In this document: piece after piece, positions 42,190 through 54,124 of the stretch | Layout: each line of letters starts with the position of its first letter | Position numbering within the stretch: the stretch's first letter is position 1 | NCBI RefSeq assembly: GCF_050947875.1 | Contig: NC_134571.1 | Location: 230,650,024 to 230,714,023, forward strand | Reading direction: 5' to 3' | Length of the DNA: 64,000 nucleotides | From: Dermacentor variabilis | Lineage: Eukaryota; Arthropoda; Arachnida; Ixodida; Ixodidae | The notes under the pieces: generated by a model | What the model was told of the DNA's origin: nothing | The model's database searches: none | Seen by the model: only the letters and a program-made list of their open reading frames with translations | Position numbers and translations under genes: made by a program

Positions 42190-42450
42190 TTGCTTGAACT
42201 CAAGGGTACAATCGCCAACCAAAGGTCAGTGGGATGCCTCGCATTGGGCGCTCACAGGAAGACTACAAATGAAGCTGTGCAAAGTGATATGGGCTGGACA
42301 AGTTTTGAAACGAGGCGAGCTCACAGTAAAACCGATTATGAAGAACGACTGAGGAATATGGAAAGTAAATGAGCTGGCAGAGTGTTGAGGTATTTGTACA
42401 GGAAAAACATTGATTCACAGTGGAGGAACAGAACTAGGAAGCTTATCAGT
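42190..42450 (+). pseudogene. LINE-like coding fragment
   Basis: The frame TTNEAVQSDMGWTSFETRRA, DYEERLRNMESK, stop, then AGRVLRYLYRKNIDSQWRNR resembles the post-RT region of a tick non-LTR retrotransposon. The clade is uncertain. It is short, with one stop. Confidence 0.45.
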
Positions 42451-42835
42451 TTCCAGCATTTCGTTTCCCCCTTTTTTTACATTTGCTAAAACACACTTGA
42501 TGAATTGTGCACTTATTCATGCTCCATGTGCTATTTATGTTATTGTGTAGGTACAGGGCGTCTACCAAGTTGACATTTCCAAATTCCCTGAGTCACACAG
42601 AACTTTGTTTTACGTCAAGACGGGCTGAGACTATGTCGCCCGATGCTGTCACTCTCTAGTAAGCATGCTAAGAAATGACTTAATCCAGTTTGAATAGTAA
42701 GGAGTATCATTTATTTTATATTTAAAAAAAATCTGTAGCGAGGGGTTAGTAAAATGCACAGCGAATAAGATAACTTTGAAAAAAGAAATGGTAAAACTCA
42801 TTGCAAATAGAGTGGAAAATTCTCAATTCTCAGGG

Positions 42836-43190
42836 GGCACGCCACCGCATCGCGACTCGTCATGAGGATGCCCTTTTTTCATCTGCTGCAGGCAATTTTG
42901 ATATGGGGCCCCGCCACTTCACGCTCCAACGCCGAAAGCTCAGGCCTTTTTGGGCCACACGACGTCAACGAAATCGCTTGGCTGCCAGCTGGCGACGACT
43001 ACATCGACAACGACCACATCGACCTGCATCCGCTGCTTCCAGCGGTGGACCAGTCTGTCATCTGGCAACCTGGCACAAGCGCGGGAATCCGGCACCTACA
43101 TAAGCCTGTAGGTGCTGGAGTCATTCGGGGCATGCCACCGCATCGCAACTCGTCATGCAGACGCCCTTTTTTCATCTGCTGCAGGTTAGT
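42836..43190 (+). repeat. LINE-4 5' UTR tandem repeat (1.2 units)
   Basis: GCCACCGCATCGCxACTCGTC followed by GACGCCC-type and TTTTTTCATCTGCTGCAGG occurs at 42841 and again at 43134, a period of about 292 bp. Tandem 5' UTR monomers act as promoters in some LINEs. Here only one full and one partial unit remain. Confidence 0.65.
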
Positions 43191-44081
43191 TATCTTCCCT
43201 ATGCCACGTACTGTCACTCTAGCAACCCATTTTTGCTAGCGGTGTCGTGCCCCAAAGACGCCATCGAGTGTTGCCAAAGGATGCTGTGTATCGCTTGCTT
43301 CTACTGGCTCAACGGCCACCTTATTTCTCTTCTCCTTGTTTTATCTGGTGATGTCGAACTAAACCCAGGCCCGAACGGAAACGATGCTCCGCCCTCTTTG
43401 GAAACAATTTACCAAGCCATATCTCGTATTGAATCCGCTCAGAGCACCGTACTTGCCGAGCTTGCCTTGATCCGGTCCGCACAAACGAACATTGAAGACT
43501 CTGTGCATCGTCTTCCAGCGCGCGTCGAAATACTCGAAAAAACTATCGAAACACACCCAGAAAAAGCAGCTGCGTCCGTAACAAACGCTGACTCGGCCAA
43601 GCTTGCTTCAGACGTTAAAGCACTGACAAACAAGTGCGACGACGCTGAAAACCGCTTGCGACGCAGAAACATATTGTTCCTCGGACTTCAGGACGAACTC
43701 GGCGAAAGCTGGGACCAGTCTGAGGCCCACATTACTTCCTTCTGTTCCGAACACCTAGGTATCACAATTGGTAGCCAAGATATTGAATGTGCACACCACC
43801 TAGGTCGTTTCCAGTTAGGTAAAAACCACCCAGTCATAGTTAAGCTTGCACACTTCAAAGATAAATCAAGAATTCTTGTTGCAGAACAGAAACTTAAAGA
43901 AACCCCATTCTCGGTTCGTGAGGATTACTCGGCTAAAGTTCGGCTAGCCCGGAAAAAGCTTTTTTCTTATGGCCAACAAACTAACGCTTCATTTACGATG
44001 CGCTTTGATAAGTTGGTTATCGGCAGAAAACTTTTCACTTACAACGCCGAAACAGATGCCGTTGTAGAACTTCATTCATAG
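43155..44081 (+). CDS. LINE-4 ORF1, intact, with 2A-like motif
   Basis: 308 residues from ATG 43155 (an internal Met at about 43282 is an alternative start). The first 65 residues are hydrophobic and Cys-rich and end in LSGDVELNPGP (43344-43373), the 2A consensus DxExNPGP, so the ribosome is predicted to skip between Gly and Pro and release the N-terminal part. Then come a coiled coil (about residues 85-165), and an RRM-like region (RRRNILFLGL, IECAHHLGRF, HPVIVKLAHF) with a basic C-terminal domain (VREDYSAKVRLARKKLF). No stop or frameshift. Confidence 0.8.
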   Translation: MQTPFFHLLQVSYLPYATYCHSSNPFLLAVSCPKDAIECCQRMLCIACFYWLNGHLISLLLVLSGDVELNPGPNGNDAPPSLETIYQAISRIESAQSTVLAELALIRSAQTNIEDSVHRLPARVEILEKTIETHPEKAAASVTNADSAKLASDVKALTNKCDDAENRLRRRNILFLGLQDELGESWDQSEAHITSFCSEHLGITIGSQDIECAHHLGRFQLGKNHPVIVKLAHFKDKSRILVAEQKLKETPFSVREDYSAKVRLARKKLFSYGQQTNASFTMRFDKLVIGRKLFTYNAETDAVVELHS

Positions 44082-44159
44082 CGGTTAACGCGGGTGCCGT
44101 GCGACACTTCCCTGCCATAGGTCCAGCTGTCAGAATGCCTGCGCACAGCTAAAACTAAA

Positions 44160-44882
44160 AAAATTTTTGTCCTACTGACAAATATAAGAAGCTACCTGCC
44201 AAAAAAAGAAACAGTTGAGGCCGTCCTCGAAGACCATAGAACTGACATCGCTTTATTTACTGAATCTTGGCTAACACCTGATATTAACGATTCAGAATGG
44301 CTCCACAGCAACCGGTCCTTTCATATCTACAGGCGAGATCGAGTAGATCGCCGGGGAGGCGGCAGTCTTGCTCTTGTGAATTCAAATTATTCATCCACAT
44401 TACTTGAGATAAGCAGCCATAGCGAAATAATGTGTCTGAAAATTTGCCTTCCCTCTTGTACCAATATACTAATTGTATGTTATCGAGCACCTGACACGGA
44501 TCATTCTTTTATTACGGACCTTCACTGTGTAGTTCACGACTTGCAATCCAGATTTCCTCATGCCAATCTAATACTTTGCGGTGATTTTAACTACCAGGAC
44601 ATCGACTGGGAGGCTCTTACTGCGTCATCTCGCCAATCTAAAGATTTCCTTGAAATGGTCCTCACTTCAAACCTTTCCCAAGCAGTAAACAAGCCAACAC
44701 GAGGCTCAAATATTCTCGACCTCATTCTTGTTTCCAGTCCTGAGCTAATCCAATCCTTTTCATGTTGCAGTGGGCTGAGTGACCACAATCTCGTGTTCTT
44801 TAACCGGATGATTGAAGTCTCCCCCGTCAACCGCCCATCAAATACATCCGTGATTACAGTAAGGCTGACTTCGCGAGCATAA
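44160..44882 (+). pseudogene. LINE-4 ORF2 endonuclease
   Basis: Motifs in order: LLTNIRSYLPKK, TESWLTPD (catalytic Glu), RGGGSLALV, VCYRAPDTDHSF, LILCGDFNYQDIDW (catalytic Asp) and LSDHNLVFFN (catalytic His). Frameshifts near 44370 and 44870 break the reading frame; the ORF2 N-terminus has no clear ATG. The catalytic residues that I can locate are kept. Confidence 0.75.
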
Positions 44883-46925
44883 ACTCCGACCTTGAACACT
44901 TTTTCACCACCTTTCAAGCGTCCGTGGCTACCAGATCCGTGAACGAAAATTGTGTCTTTTTAAGCACAAAATCTTATCGCTCATAGACGCCTACGTCCTA
45001 CTCATCTGCATTCACGGGGATTCCACAAAGCGATGGTATTCTAACTCGCTGCGTAAGCTATCACGAAAAAAGAAGCGCCTCTTCCGTAATCCCAATAACT
45101 CCGGATCACCTGTAAAATGGGAAAAATACTTCGGCATCCTTCGCGAATACACTAGATTATTGCGGTCACCCAAAAGAAAATTCTACAGTCACGATCTTCT
45201 AGAAATATTGCGTGTTAACCCCAAGAAATTTTGGAATTTGCTACAGCCCAACAAAAACAGCTCCTATAACATATCTTTAAAAAGACAAGACGGCACAGAC
45301 GTTCCGCTTTGCGAGCTATCAGACGCGATGAATTCCTACTTCACCTCAGTTTTCACCCACGAGCCAGCGGATAAGAGCATTATTTTACCGAGCCTAAATT
45401 TTATTCCAATGCCACCCGTAACCATCACATCTGAGGGAATTTCAAAGCTCATTGATAACCTCAAGCCGTCCACTTCACCCGGACCTGATAACATTCCTGC
45501 TAAAGTACTTAAAGGCACGAAACATTTCACAAGCCAAATCCTGCAACTCATCTTCACCCAGTCAAATTCCGGATGACTGGAAATCAAGCAAGGTTGTGCC
45601 AATTTTTAAGAGCGGCGACCGTGCTAACCCCTTTAAGTATCGTCCCATTTCACCAACATGCATCTCATGTAAGCTCTTCGAACATATACTCTACTCCCAT
45701 ATTGCTAATCACCTCGATCACAATTCTTTCTTCTTTCCCAAGCAGCATGGTTTCAGGGCAGGCTTCTCGTGCGAAACCCAACTTTTCGAATTTACAACCG
45801 ATCTTCACCTTAATTTAGATTCTTCATTTCAAACAGACGTCATCTACTTAGATTTTTTCAAAAGCATTTGACCGCGTTCCTCACCAACGTCTATTGTGTA
45901 AACTTGCATGCTTATCACTCGACCCTCTTATCTTATCCTGGATTCGCTGCTTTTTAACTAACCGCTCACAGTTCACAGTCATCGCCAGCCATGCGTCTAA
46001 AACTACTGACGTTATCTCTGGAGTTCCCCAGGGTTCCGTCCTTGCTCCGCTTCTCTTCCTAATTTTCATCAACGACCTGCCATCTGGGATTTCGTCATCC
46101 GTCCGTCTTTTTGCGGACGATTGTATCATTTATCGCCGCATCTCCGATAATACCGACCAGGAATCATTACAAGACGACCTAAACAAAATCCAGAAATGGT
46201 GTTCTGACTGGCTTATGCACCTTAATATTTCAAAATGTAAATGCATGCACATCTCACGTAAGCTTTCCACTACCCTTTTCTCGTACTCACTGAACTCCAC
46301 GGCGCTATCAGTAACAAACTCATACAGGTACCTAGGAGTCGAAATAACTAACAAGCTAACTTGGGTGGACCATATCACGAAACTCTGTGCTAACACTTCC
46401 AGAACACTTGGTTTCATCCGAAGATCTCTGGCTATGTCCCTTCCATCCATCAGGCAACTAGCATACGAAACATACGTCCGCTCTAAAATGGAGTATGCCT
46501 CAGCCATATGGAACCCTCGCCAGGTTTACTTGATTCAGTCGCTCGAAGCCATTCAGAACCGGCCAGCCCGCTTCATAACTTCCCAGTACTCACCTTGGCA
46601 CAGCGTTACTGACATGAAATTGACTCTCGGACTCGAACCCCTAGCACTCCGCCGGAAACTGGCAATGCTCCGTCTTTTCCATAAATTATACTTTATAACT
46701 TTCCTGCACTGCGCAAGAACTTATTACATGTTCCGATACGCTCATCTCACTGTTTGTTTAACTCCCTTAGTATACAGCGTTTGCATGGTTCTTCCAACGC
46801 CTTCAACAAATCCTTCCTCCCCATCGCCATAAAAGAATGGAACAATCTTCCCGAAGCCGTGGTTTTAGAGTCAAATCACTCCAAATTTAGACAGTTACTA
46901 TCAGACCATTTCAACCCAAAATAGC
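44883..46925 (+). pseudogene. LINE-4 ORF2 reverse transcriptase
   Basis: Three frames, 44950-45576, 45452-45871 and 45894-46832. They hold VNPKKFWNLLQPN, the SPGPDNIPAKVLK domain 0, PDDWKSSKVVPIFKSGD, YRPISPTCISCKLFEHI, QHGFRAGFSCETQL, VIYLDF (first catalytic Asp, with a frameshift just after it), SGVPQGSVLAPLLFLIFIND, FADDC (46110-46124), YRYLGVEIT and the WxxxPxxV-type tail to about 46925. Small frameshifts near 45570 and 45865 make it non-functional. The RT core is otherwise well conserved. Confidence 0.8.
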
Positions 46926-48502
46926 CACTTTTCCTCATGTTTCCTCTCCCAGCAATCCGTCTTGCGTCATCGCCTATTTTTCCTTTTCTTCTTTTTTGCC
47001 ACTTATGTTTAGCATGTTTCACATTTACGTGTACACTTTTCCTTTAATTTATTGCTACTCAGTTTGAGATATTTTCATTGTTCTGTTTATACCTTATGTT
47101 TTCTACAGTTTATTATTTATTTTTCTGTTGATTTTGTGTTTTTTTTTCTTTTGAGCTGATGTATGGCACTATCACATCGCTGTTTCCCCCACCCTTTATG
47201 TATGTCCCCGAAGGGACCCTTAAGGGTATAATAAATGATGATGATGATGATGATGAATAAAAATGAGATGCATACATAAACAAATGTTTTTGCATTCCCA
47301 ATTGAGTCACGAATTATGATCAACTGTCGATACATATGTGTGAAATATAGATGGCGCTTGAGACTCCAACGAAAGCAAATAAAGGTGATAGAATGACTTG
47401 AGCATTTTATGATGAGTCATTATTGAGTAACTAAATATTTGAATAGCGTAAAGTCAGTCATGCTACGCTTCTTCATAAAAAGGATTAAATCTTTCACTTG
47501 AACTACATGCACAAGTTATTCATTAGCCTGAGGCATTTCAAGAAAGAAAAAAATAATTATATATTTCAAGGTTGCTACCGAAATGCCCTACATTAAGTGT
47601 CACCTAAAACACGGTAGTACCTTCACCAAAGCAATACTCTGTAATGATACATATCACTCAGAAGCAAAATGGAAGTAATTTAGGTTAACAGAACGTTCAA
47701 TTTGCCATAAGCTTAATGTTCATGCTCTATTCCTTGTTACCACTGCACAGAAATGGCAAAAATAGGTCGCTTCTACAAATGCGCACGCCGTGACTGAAGG
47801 TGATATGAGCTACTTTTATCAATTTATAGCGAGCTCATTGGTGTGAGGCCCGAATTTTGTCACAAATGAGATTCTCAACAGCTCGTGTGTCAACATCAAC
47901 TCTCCTGACATACTCTCAGCCCGCGCACAACACCTCAGTGTTGCATTTCACTGCTTTAGCGAGTTTATTTTGGTTTGGATGAGGAACACCTGTATTCAAG
48001 GGTCAGCCAACACTTTGTTTTTTGAGCTCAAGCTTCTTGAAAAAAGTGGCGGCAGACTTCCTTTCCCATTCATTCCTCAATGCCTAGTCCCGTTCATTCC
48101 TCAATGTCTAGGTCACTTCTGTTCTGTCCTCCTTCTAGCGCGCTTTCGCCCCACGAACCATTCGAAGCATCCTCTTCGTCAGCTGTACAGCCAACGTCCG
48201 ATTTTTAGGACTCCCTAAGGGCCGCGAAAATGTCCGTGAAATCGGGCAGTCCGTAAAAATGAATGCATGTCTTTTACTGCCATCAAAGGCTCAAATCACC
48301 ACAGGCACATCTGAAAAGGCCTACCATCACGTTTATTAGGCATATCAGTGCCCCTACTGGGACAGGAGATGGTGGATGGATGCGTGTATAATTAAGGAAT
48401 AGATACTGTGTCCAGTGACAAGTGCCCCTTCCCACGCCTGTTATGCTTCACCGCGTAACATTTCTGTATTGAGGCAAAGCTGACTATTGGAAACCGGCAT
48501 TA

Positions 48503-48752
48503 TGATCACTTGAGAGCACTTGTGATCACTTGAGAAAAGTGCCCTTGTGTGCTCGGTATACGCGACCAATGAAGCGCAAACAGTGATGACAGCATGCTGC
48601 TTTCATTATGAAAGAACAATAATAAAGAGTTCTTGTAAATGAAGGTAATTCCTGCAGGTCTCCCTTTGTTATGATTGCAAACTTGGGAGGCAGGCTATAT
48701 CTTTCATGAATTAGTGACACATTACATTCGGGTTCACTTTTATTTTCTTACT
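48503..48752. other. short unassigned spacer
   Basis: Contains a short direct repeat, TGATCACTTGAGA near 48501 and 48523. No gene. Confidence 0.4.
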
Positions 48753-50709
48753 TTAAGGAGGACTTGGCCCTCGAAAACCAAAAATTTGTCAAAAAAATTT
48801 TTTAAGAACAACATTTTTGGCTTGTATGTCTCATAAACTACCTGTTCTGTAATTATCAGCACCTAATTCAACCGCAAAGGCCACAGCGGCCCATAAAACA
48901 CACGCGAATGCCAAAATGAAGTCAAAGTTCGCACGCACCCTATTCCCGGCCCATGCGGCCTGCCCGCACCATCTTGGTGTCAATTTGACCGTGAATTCTG
49001 TCTGTCTTGCGCTTTGCAAAATGGCATCGTTGGCGTGATAGATGCGATGCGGTGCGTTGATTGGCCGGAGCATCGCTTTCAAATCCCCCGAGCTAAAGCG
49101 TGCCTGCCATCGGCTGCTGCGCGGGCGGCGCCAGCAGCTGTTCCCTTCGATGCGGTGCCCTCCGTGCTCGCGTCGTTGTTTCCCCCTTGCTCCGTCCGCC
49201 TGAACAGGTGTCTGCTTGCGAGCTGCGCTATCTTTTAAGTTATTTTCTCAGCTTCTTTTTTTTTTTTTCTGGTTCTCTGTTGCACGCGATGCCGGCAATG
49301 AAGCCCAAGACAGTGCAGAGGCTCCATATGCAGAAGCATGATATGCGACTTGTCTGAGCATCGAACTTCCGATCTTCCGCAGTGAGTACCGACTGTGTAG
49401 ACGCTTGCAGCGGCGGAACTGTGCTGTCGGCTGTCGCCAGTCGAGAATCCGACAAATTGAGTGTGCCTGGAGCCGCAGGAGCTAATTAAAAGCTCCGCAG
49501 GAGCTTCCTACTAAAAAAACACATGGGTTCAACTTTAAGGCCAGTTTTCTCAGAATAGATTTTTTCGCTAGTAGAATGTGATATCTCAAGAAGCGTTCTT
49601 CAGATCTGTGTGCCGTTTTTTTTTTTTTTTATTCTGTTCCTGAATGACTTTGGCAGGGTTAAACAAGCTTCCTTTTTTTGAAAGCTGGTGCAGTTAATTT
49701 ATAAAAAGCAATTCATTTTTGATGAGTGTGGTCATTACTGGCTCCATCAAATTTAAAGTTGCGTTAAAATTTTTTTGGAGGGGAAATTTAATAGAAAGGG
49801 CTTTGTAGCCCCCTGGAATATCTATCAAGGGATCATTACAGTGAATTTCAGCTTCCTGTGATATCCTGGGATTTCTCCAGGCTCTTCCTCAGGCATATAC
49901 ATTAACCACTAGTTAGACCTCAATAACTCTGGAACAAATAAACACATCTTCAGGAAACATTGCAGTTCCTCATAGTTTGGTGGTATGAATGTACCCTGAA
50001 AGTTTCATCCGGATATCTTAAAAAATATAAAAAGTTGGTCTCCAGGGTATCCTCCCACTGCTATTCAAATGTTCATCCTCTTTTTCATCAATATTAATGA
50101 AACTTCCCATGCTTGTTAAGATTTTTGAGCTGATTTCAAATATGTAATTAGTTTTGTTGTAGGTCAATTAGTTTCCATGATAATTAACATCTCCCTTCCA
50201 TTGTTTAAGGCCATAATGGAAAATAAATGGCACGATAAAAAGTTATTTGTAAGGCATGCTTAGATAGCATAAAGACTAAGGAATGAAAGATAGCAAGCAA
50301 ATTATTTTAACTGGCCCTTAAAGGGAAGCTGAAGAGTCTGTCGAATTCAATAAGACGCTCATATACGGATGCGGGAACCTTATAAACCATGCAGGTAAAA
50401 TTTAGGGGGGGATTTTTCACTTAGGAGCGACACAATTCGCGGTTAAAATTGCGCTGTAGATATGCCCCCGTTTGAGCGCCACGCGCTGCTGCTGACGCTG
50501 ACGATGCGAGCGAAGACCGGAAACCGCGGCGTAGTGACGTCAGCGCTGGTGTTCCGTTCCTTCGCAGTCTCCGCGACCGTGCCTAACCGGGCTTATTTCT
50601 GCATGCGTGCCGTCCTAATCTGCTTCGCTTGACCCTACATTCCTTTGTTTGTGTGTATATAGGAGTGGTAGTTGACATGCGCAGCATCAATTGAACTTGT
50701 AGGCCGATC

Positions 50710-52610
50710 ATGCCGGCGTTCTGTGCAGCCTACGCTTGCATGAACACCAGCGGCCACGGCGATGTTCCGATGTTCCATTAGTTCCTGCAAGACAAGAAGC
50801 TTTCACAGGGTGTCTACCAAGTTGACATTTCCAAATTCCCTCAGTTTTCCAGGTTTTCCCTGAGTGCCTTTGCCCATTTCCCTCAGTGATGCAGAACTAT
50901 GTTTTATGTCAAGACGGGCTGAAACCATATTGCCTGATGCGGTCACTCCCGAGTAAGCACATGAAAAAAATTAAAAAACGACTTAATCCAATTTGAATAC
51001 TAAGGAGTAGTGTTTATGTTATTCAAAAAGAGAATAGAAGGCAGGGGTTAGTAAAATGTACAGCAAATAAAGCGTCTTCGAAAAAAATTGCAAATAAGTC
51101 GGACATTCACAAATACGAATAAAAAGGAGATGCACATAGAAGCAAATATATTCGAATATGAACCATTTCTATCAACTGATAGCAAGCTCAGTGGTATGAG
51201 GCCCGAACTCTGTCACAATTGAGATTCTCTCTCAACCACTCGTAAGTCAACTTCAACTGTCCTGACATACTCTCAGCCCGCGCACGACGCCTGAGTGTTG
51301 TGTTTCACTGCTTTAAAGAGTTTATTTTGGTTTGGATGCAGGACACCTACATCTCGGCATCAGCCAAAACTTTGTTTTTTGAGCTCAAGCTCCTTCAGAA
51401 CGGCGGCAGCAAGCTTCCTTTTCCATTTTTTCCTCAATGCGTACATCATTTCTGTTCTTGTCCTCCTTCGGCCACTCGTTCGCCCCAAGGACCATTTGAA
51501 GCATCTTGGTCAGTTGCACAGTCCACGGACGATTTTTAGAACTCCCTAGGGGTCGCGAAAACGTTATAAAAATCGGCCAGTTGGAAAAAAGTAAATGTGT
51601 GTCATTCACTGCCCTTAGGGGCTCAAACCGCCACAGGCACGTTCGAAAACGCTCTGAAGGCCTGTCGGTACACATATTAGGCATATCGGTGCTCGTACTG
51701 TGACAGGAGGTACCTGGTGCCACATGTGTTTAATTAAGGAATACATACTGGTCGCTTGGCAATAGCCCTGTCCCATGCTTGTTATGCTTCACTGCAATAC
51801 TTTTGCGTATGCTTCACCATGTAACATTTCTGTACAGAGGCGAAGCTGACTTTCGGGAACCAGCATTAAGCAACACATCGTGTTTTCTAAGTTACTAAGC
51901 CAATCGCGAGGACCACAAAAGCGGAGTCCGTGCCATTGCTGACAACAGCTAATTCTTTCAATAAAAAACTTGGCACCCAACGGCAAGAAGCTTCACAGCG
52001 AACGTCGAAGCAGCTAGGTCTAGCGTTTCCGCAGTGGTGGCAACGGCTGCCAGCGGATCTGCGTGTGAGAGTGCCGGTTCGAGGTGGCGAAGTAATCAAA
52101 ACGGCAGTGGTGGTGCTTTTTATTATTGCCGTTTCGGACCTGCGGTCACGGCAAAACGTCCGGAAAATTGGACGGCGAAGAGTTCTTGCGTCCGAAATTT
52201 CACACGTTCTGACAAGTTGACTCTATGGGGTACGTGGCGGTGCCGCGAAGCCGTCCAAATTGTTGGGAATCTGGAAAGTCGGTCATTGGCTGCACACTGG
52301 CTATTCATCCAGCCGACGAATGGCCTCAAAGACGATTCATTGCGATTCCTGTCTGTTGCTCAAGCCAGCATTACCGCGACTTTCGACCCTTCCAATAAAA
52401 TTGCCGCTAATTTTCCCTGATAGAGGCCTAAATTCCCCGAGTTTTTCCTGACTTTTTCCAGACTACTCAAAATCCCTGAGAATTCCCGGTTTTCCCGGTT
52501 GGTAGACACCCTGTTTCAGTTAAGTGGGAGGCTGCCGTGAAGCGAAACAACTTCAAGCGCTCAAGAACAACAGTGTTGTGCTCTAACGACTTCCGTGACG
52601 ATTACTACCG
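50710..52610 (+). pseudogene. THAP-domain N-terminus, split by copy A
   Basis: THAP domains are C2CH zinc-coordinating DNA-binding modules. ATG 50710 opens MPAFCAAYACMNTSGHGDVP and MFH, with the CX4C pair and the FHxF region (a stop replaces one residue after MFH). The frame reaches DKKLS at 50805, where copy A starts. Removing copy A and one TTTCA rejoins the frame to [20 protein letters not shown] and CSNDF (52519-52595), with the conserved Trp and the Cys of the C-S-x-D/H-F end; His is replaced by Asp. The frame ends soon after. It is the start of a transposase gene, not a host gene, judging by the flanking termini. Confidence 0.7.
50806..52513 (+). mobile_element. CAGGGTGTCTACC element, copy A (1708 bp)
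   Basis: Complete copy with CAGGGTGTCTACCAA at one end and its inverse at the other, and a 5-bp TSD TTTCA on both sides. Subterminal sequence is rich in CCCTGAGTTTTCC-type repeats. No ORF longer than about 130 codons, none recognisable, so it is non-autonomous. The 5-bp TSD and terminal CAGGG suggest a hAT-type (5-bp class) element, but this is not certain. Confidence 0.85.
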
Positions 52611-54124
52611 GAGTTTATCAATAATGCGTGCTTTGGGTTCTCCTTCGTGTTAACACGCTGAACGGAAGGTGCATGTTTATCTCCCACGCTTGACGCAGGG
52701 TTCATCGCCAAGCGCCGCGAATTTTCTATTCGCACGTGTGTTGTGAAACAGCCTGCATGCAGCTACCATAATGCAGTGCAAACGTAAAGTTTGCATGTGT
52801 TGGAAAGCCTGCTCGCGCCAGGACGCTACGCTCCCCCTTCTCTCGCACACATAGAGAAACCGACCATTTCACGTAGCCGACGGAATTCGCCGGTTACGAG
52901 TAGCGTGCAGATGGCGCGCTGATGAAGGTTCTATACAACAGCCGGTAAAATTTTCCCGCGTTTAAACCGTCTGTGTAGATTGCCGACAGCTTTGGGGCAG
53001 CGCACAAATGCCGAAGATCGCATCACCGCTTACGTTTACGAGGAGGCATGCAGTAACATAACGCTACAGTTGTTTGCCCGGAAACGTACTCACTGGAACG
53101 CTGAATGCAGCTTAGCAAAAAACATACTCGCCAAAGAACATTTCCAACACAAGGAGATGCTAACACTTCGTCTTCGCGTGGAAAGCCGTGCTTGCACCAG
53201 CATTTTTTGCTTCTTGGAGAGGCCGGCTCTTCGCAATCGGCTCGTACATGTAGGGAGAAAGTATAAAGCCCTTACAAGTGATCTTGCACGCGACAGTGAC
53301 AGCACGAAAAGCGAGGCGATGGCTGTCGCATTCACTCGTCGCCTGCAAGCCGAACTCCACGCCAGCGACGGCTTTGAGCGACGACTTCTCGGGTATGAGA
53401 TAAGCAATATACGTGCCGAAACTAGCGTGAGGCATGCTTTATCAATTTAAGTTGATGTACTTTACTAAAAAAGGAGCATAAAATATTTCTGAAGGTCTTG
53501 CACTAGGTTCTTATTCTTGCACATGTAAAATTCAATAGTTTGCTCGTTCCGTGCGACAAAAGTAGTATTTGAGTTATGAACATACGGTTCCGGCTTCGCA
53601 CTATTAGCTGGTCGCTAATAGCACTTCCGAGCGACGAGTTCTAGATTTCTAGAAACGAGCGATTGAGCGACAACACCGGGCGATCTGTTCAAGCGACGGC
53701 CCGTTTTGTCGCTCGAAGCCGTCGCCCGTCACCGTCGCGCGCAAAATCGCTCTCGTGGAGTTTGGACTTAACGCCGAACTCCTCAGAGAAACGCAAGCTC
53801 TCGAAAATTTCCATGACCGGCTCAGCAAAACAGCACCAAACTACCTTGCACCGTGCTTCGTGTGTAGCGGCAGCAGTCGGTCTGGACGAATACCATTGTT
53901 GACGTCACGAGGCGGCCGACCAATCACAGGTGCGCGAGGCGCCTGTGGTTGGCCAATCACGAGGCGCGCGAGCTGGGCGTGTCTGTTGCTGCACTTTTCG
54001 TCAAAATAAAATATGTTTGCACTTTCTTTCGCTCAATTTCGATGCGATATTCGAATTCAGAGGGTTGAAAACCATGACGTACTGCTCTTCACTCATTTTT
54101 TCTGGAAAAGCTTTCAGCTTCCCT
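52611..54124. other. interior of the Kolobok-like element, no clear gene
   Basis: A 156-codon frame at 52980-53450 has no domain I recognise. Around 53590-53760 there is a region rich in GCGACxG repeats, including an AGTTCTAGATTTCTAGAAAC near-palindrome at 53638. It may be a MITE or part of the element. Confidence 0.35.

Larger units (their letters stand above)
42836..47255 (+). mobile_element. LINE-4 (CR1/L2-like) with 2A-like ORF1
   Basis: A nearly full-length non-LTR retrotransposon: a 5' UTR with a tandem-repeat start, ORF1 (43155-44081), ORF2 remnants (44160-46925) and a 3' UTR ending CCGAAGGGACCCTTAAGGG and ATAATAAA plus a GAT array (47235-47255). It is inserted in copy C. The two LINEs with 2A motifs (this and LINE-2) have clearly different ORF1 sequences. 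Confidence 0.8.
42554..48502 (+). mobile_element. CAGGGTGTCTACC element, copy C, split by LINE-4
   Basis: Starts CAGGGCGTCTACCAAGTTGA (42554), the left terminus of the family seen complete at 50806-52513 and 54674-56318. Family sequence runs to about 42835, is interrupted by LINE-4, and resumes at about 47256 with AAAAATGAGATGCATACATA. It matches copies A and B internally to about 48502 (ACCGGCATTATG). The right third is missing. No coding capacity is visible. Confidence 0.75.
50322..54124 (+). mobile_element. Kolobok-like element with THAP remnant, TTAA target
   Basis: Termini AGGGAAGCTGAA are inverted at both ends and directly flanked by TTAA (50318-50321 and 54125-54128). TTAA targets are used by piggyBac and Kolobok; a THAP DNA-binding domain inside (50710-52610) points to Kolobok, whose transposases carry THAP domains. 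It is interrupted by TIR-element copy A. The sequence beyond the THAP domain has no readable catalytic core. Confidence 0.65.

Noticed and set aside
50710..52610. Host THAP-domain gene
   Set aside because: The frame sits between AGGGAAGCTGAA inverted termini with TTAA on both sides, so it belongs to a transposon.
52980..53450. 156-codon ORF as a real gene
   Set aside because: Open by chance as far as I can tell: no domain, placed inside a decayed Kolobok-like element, and it also has long frames on the opposite strand.
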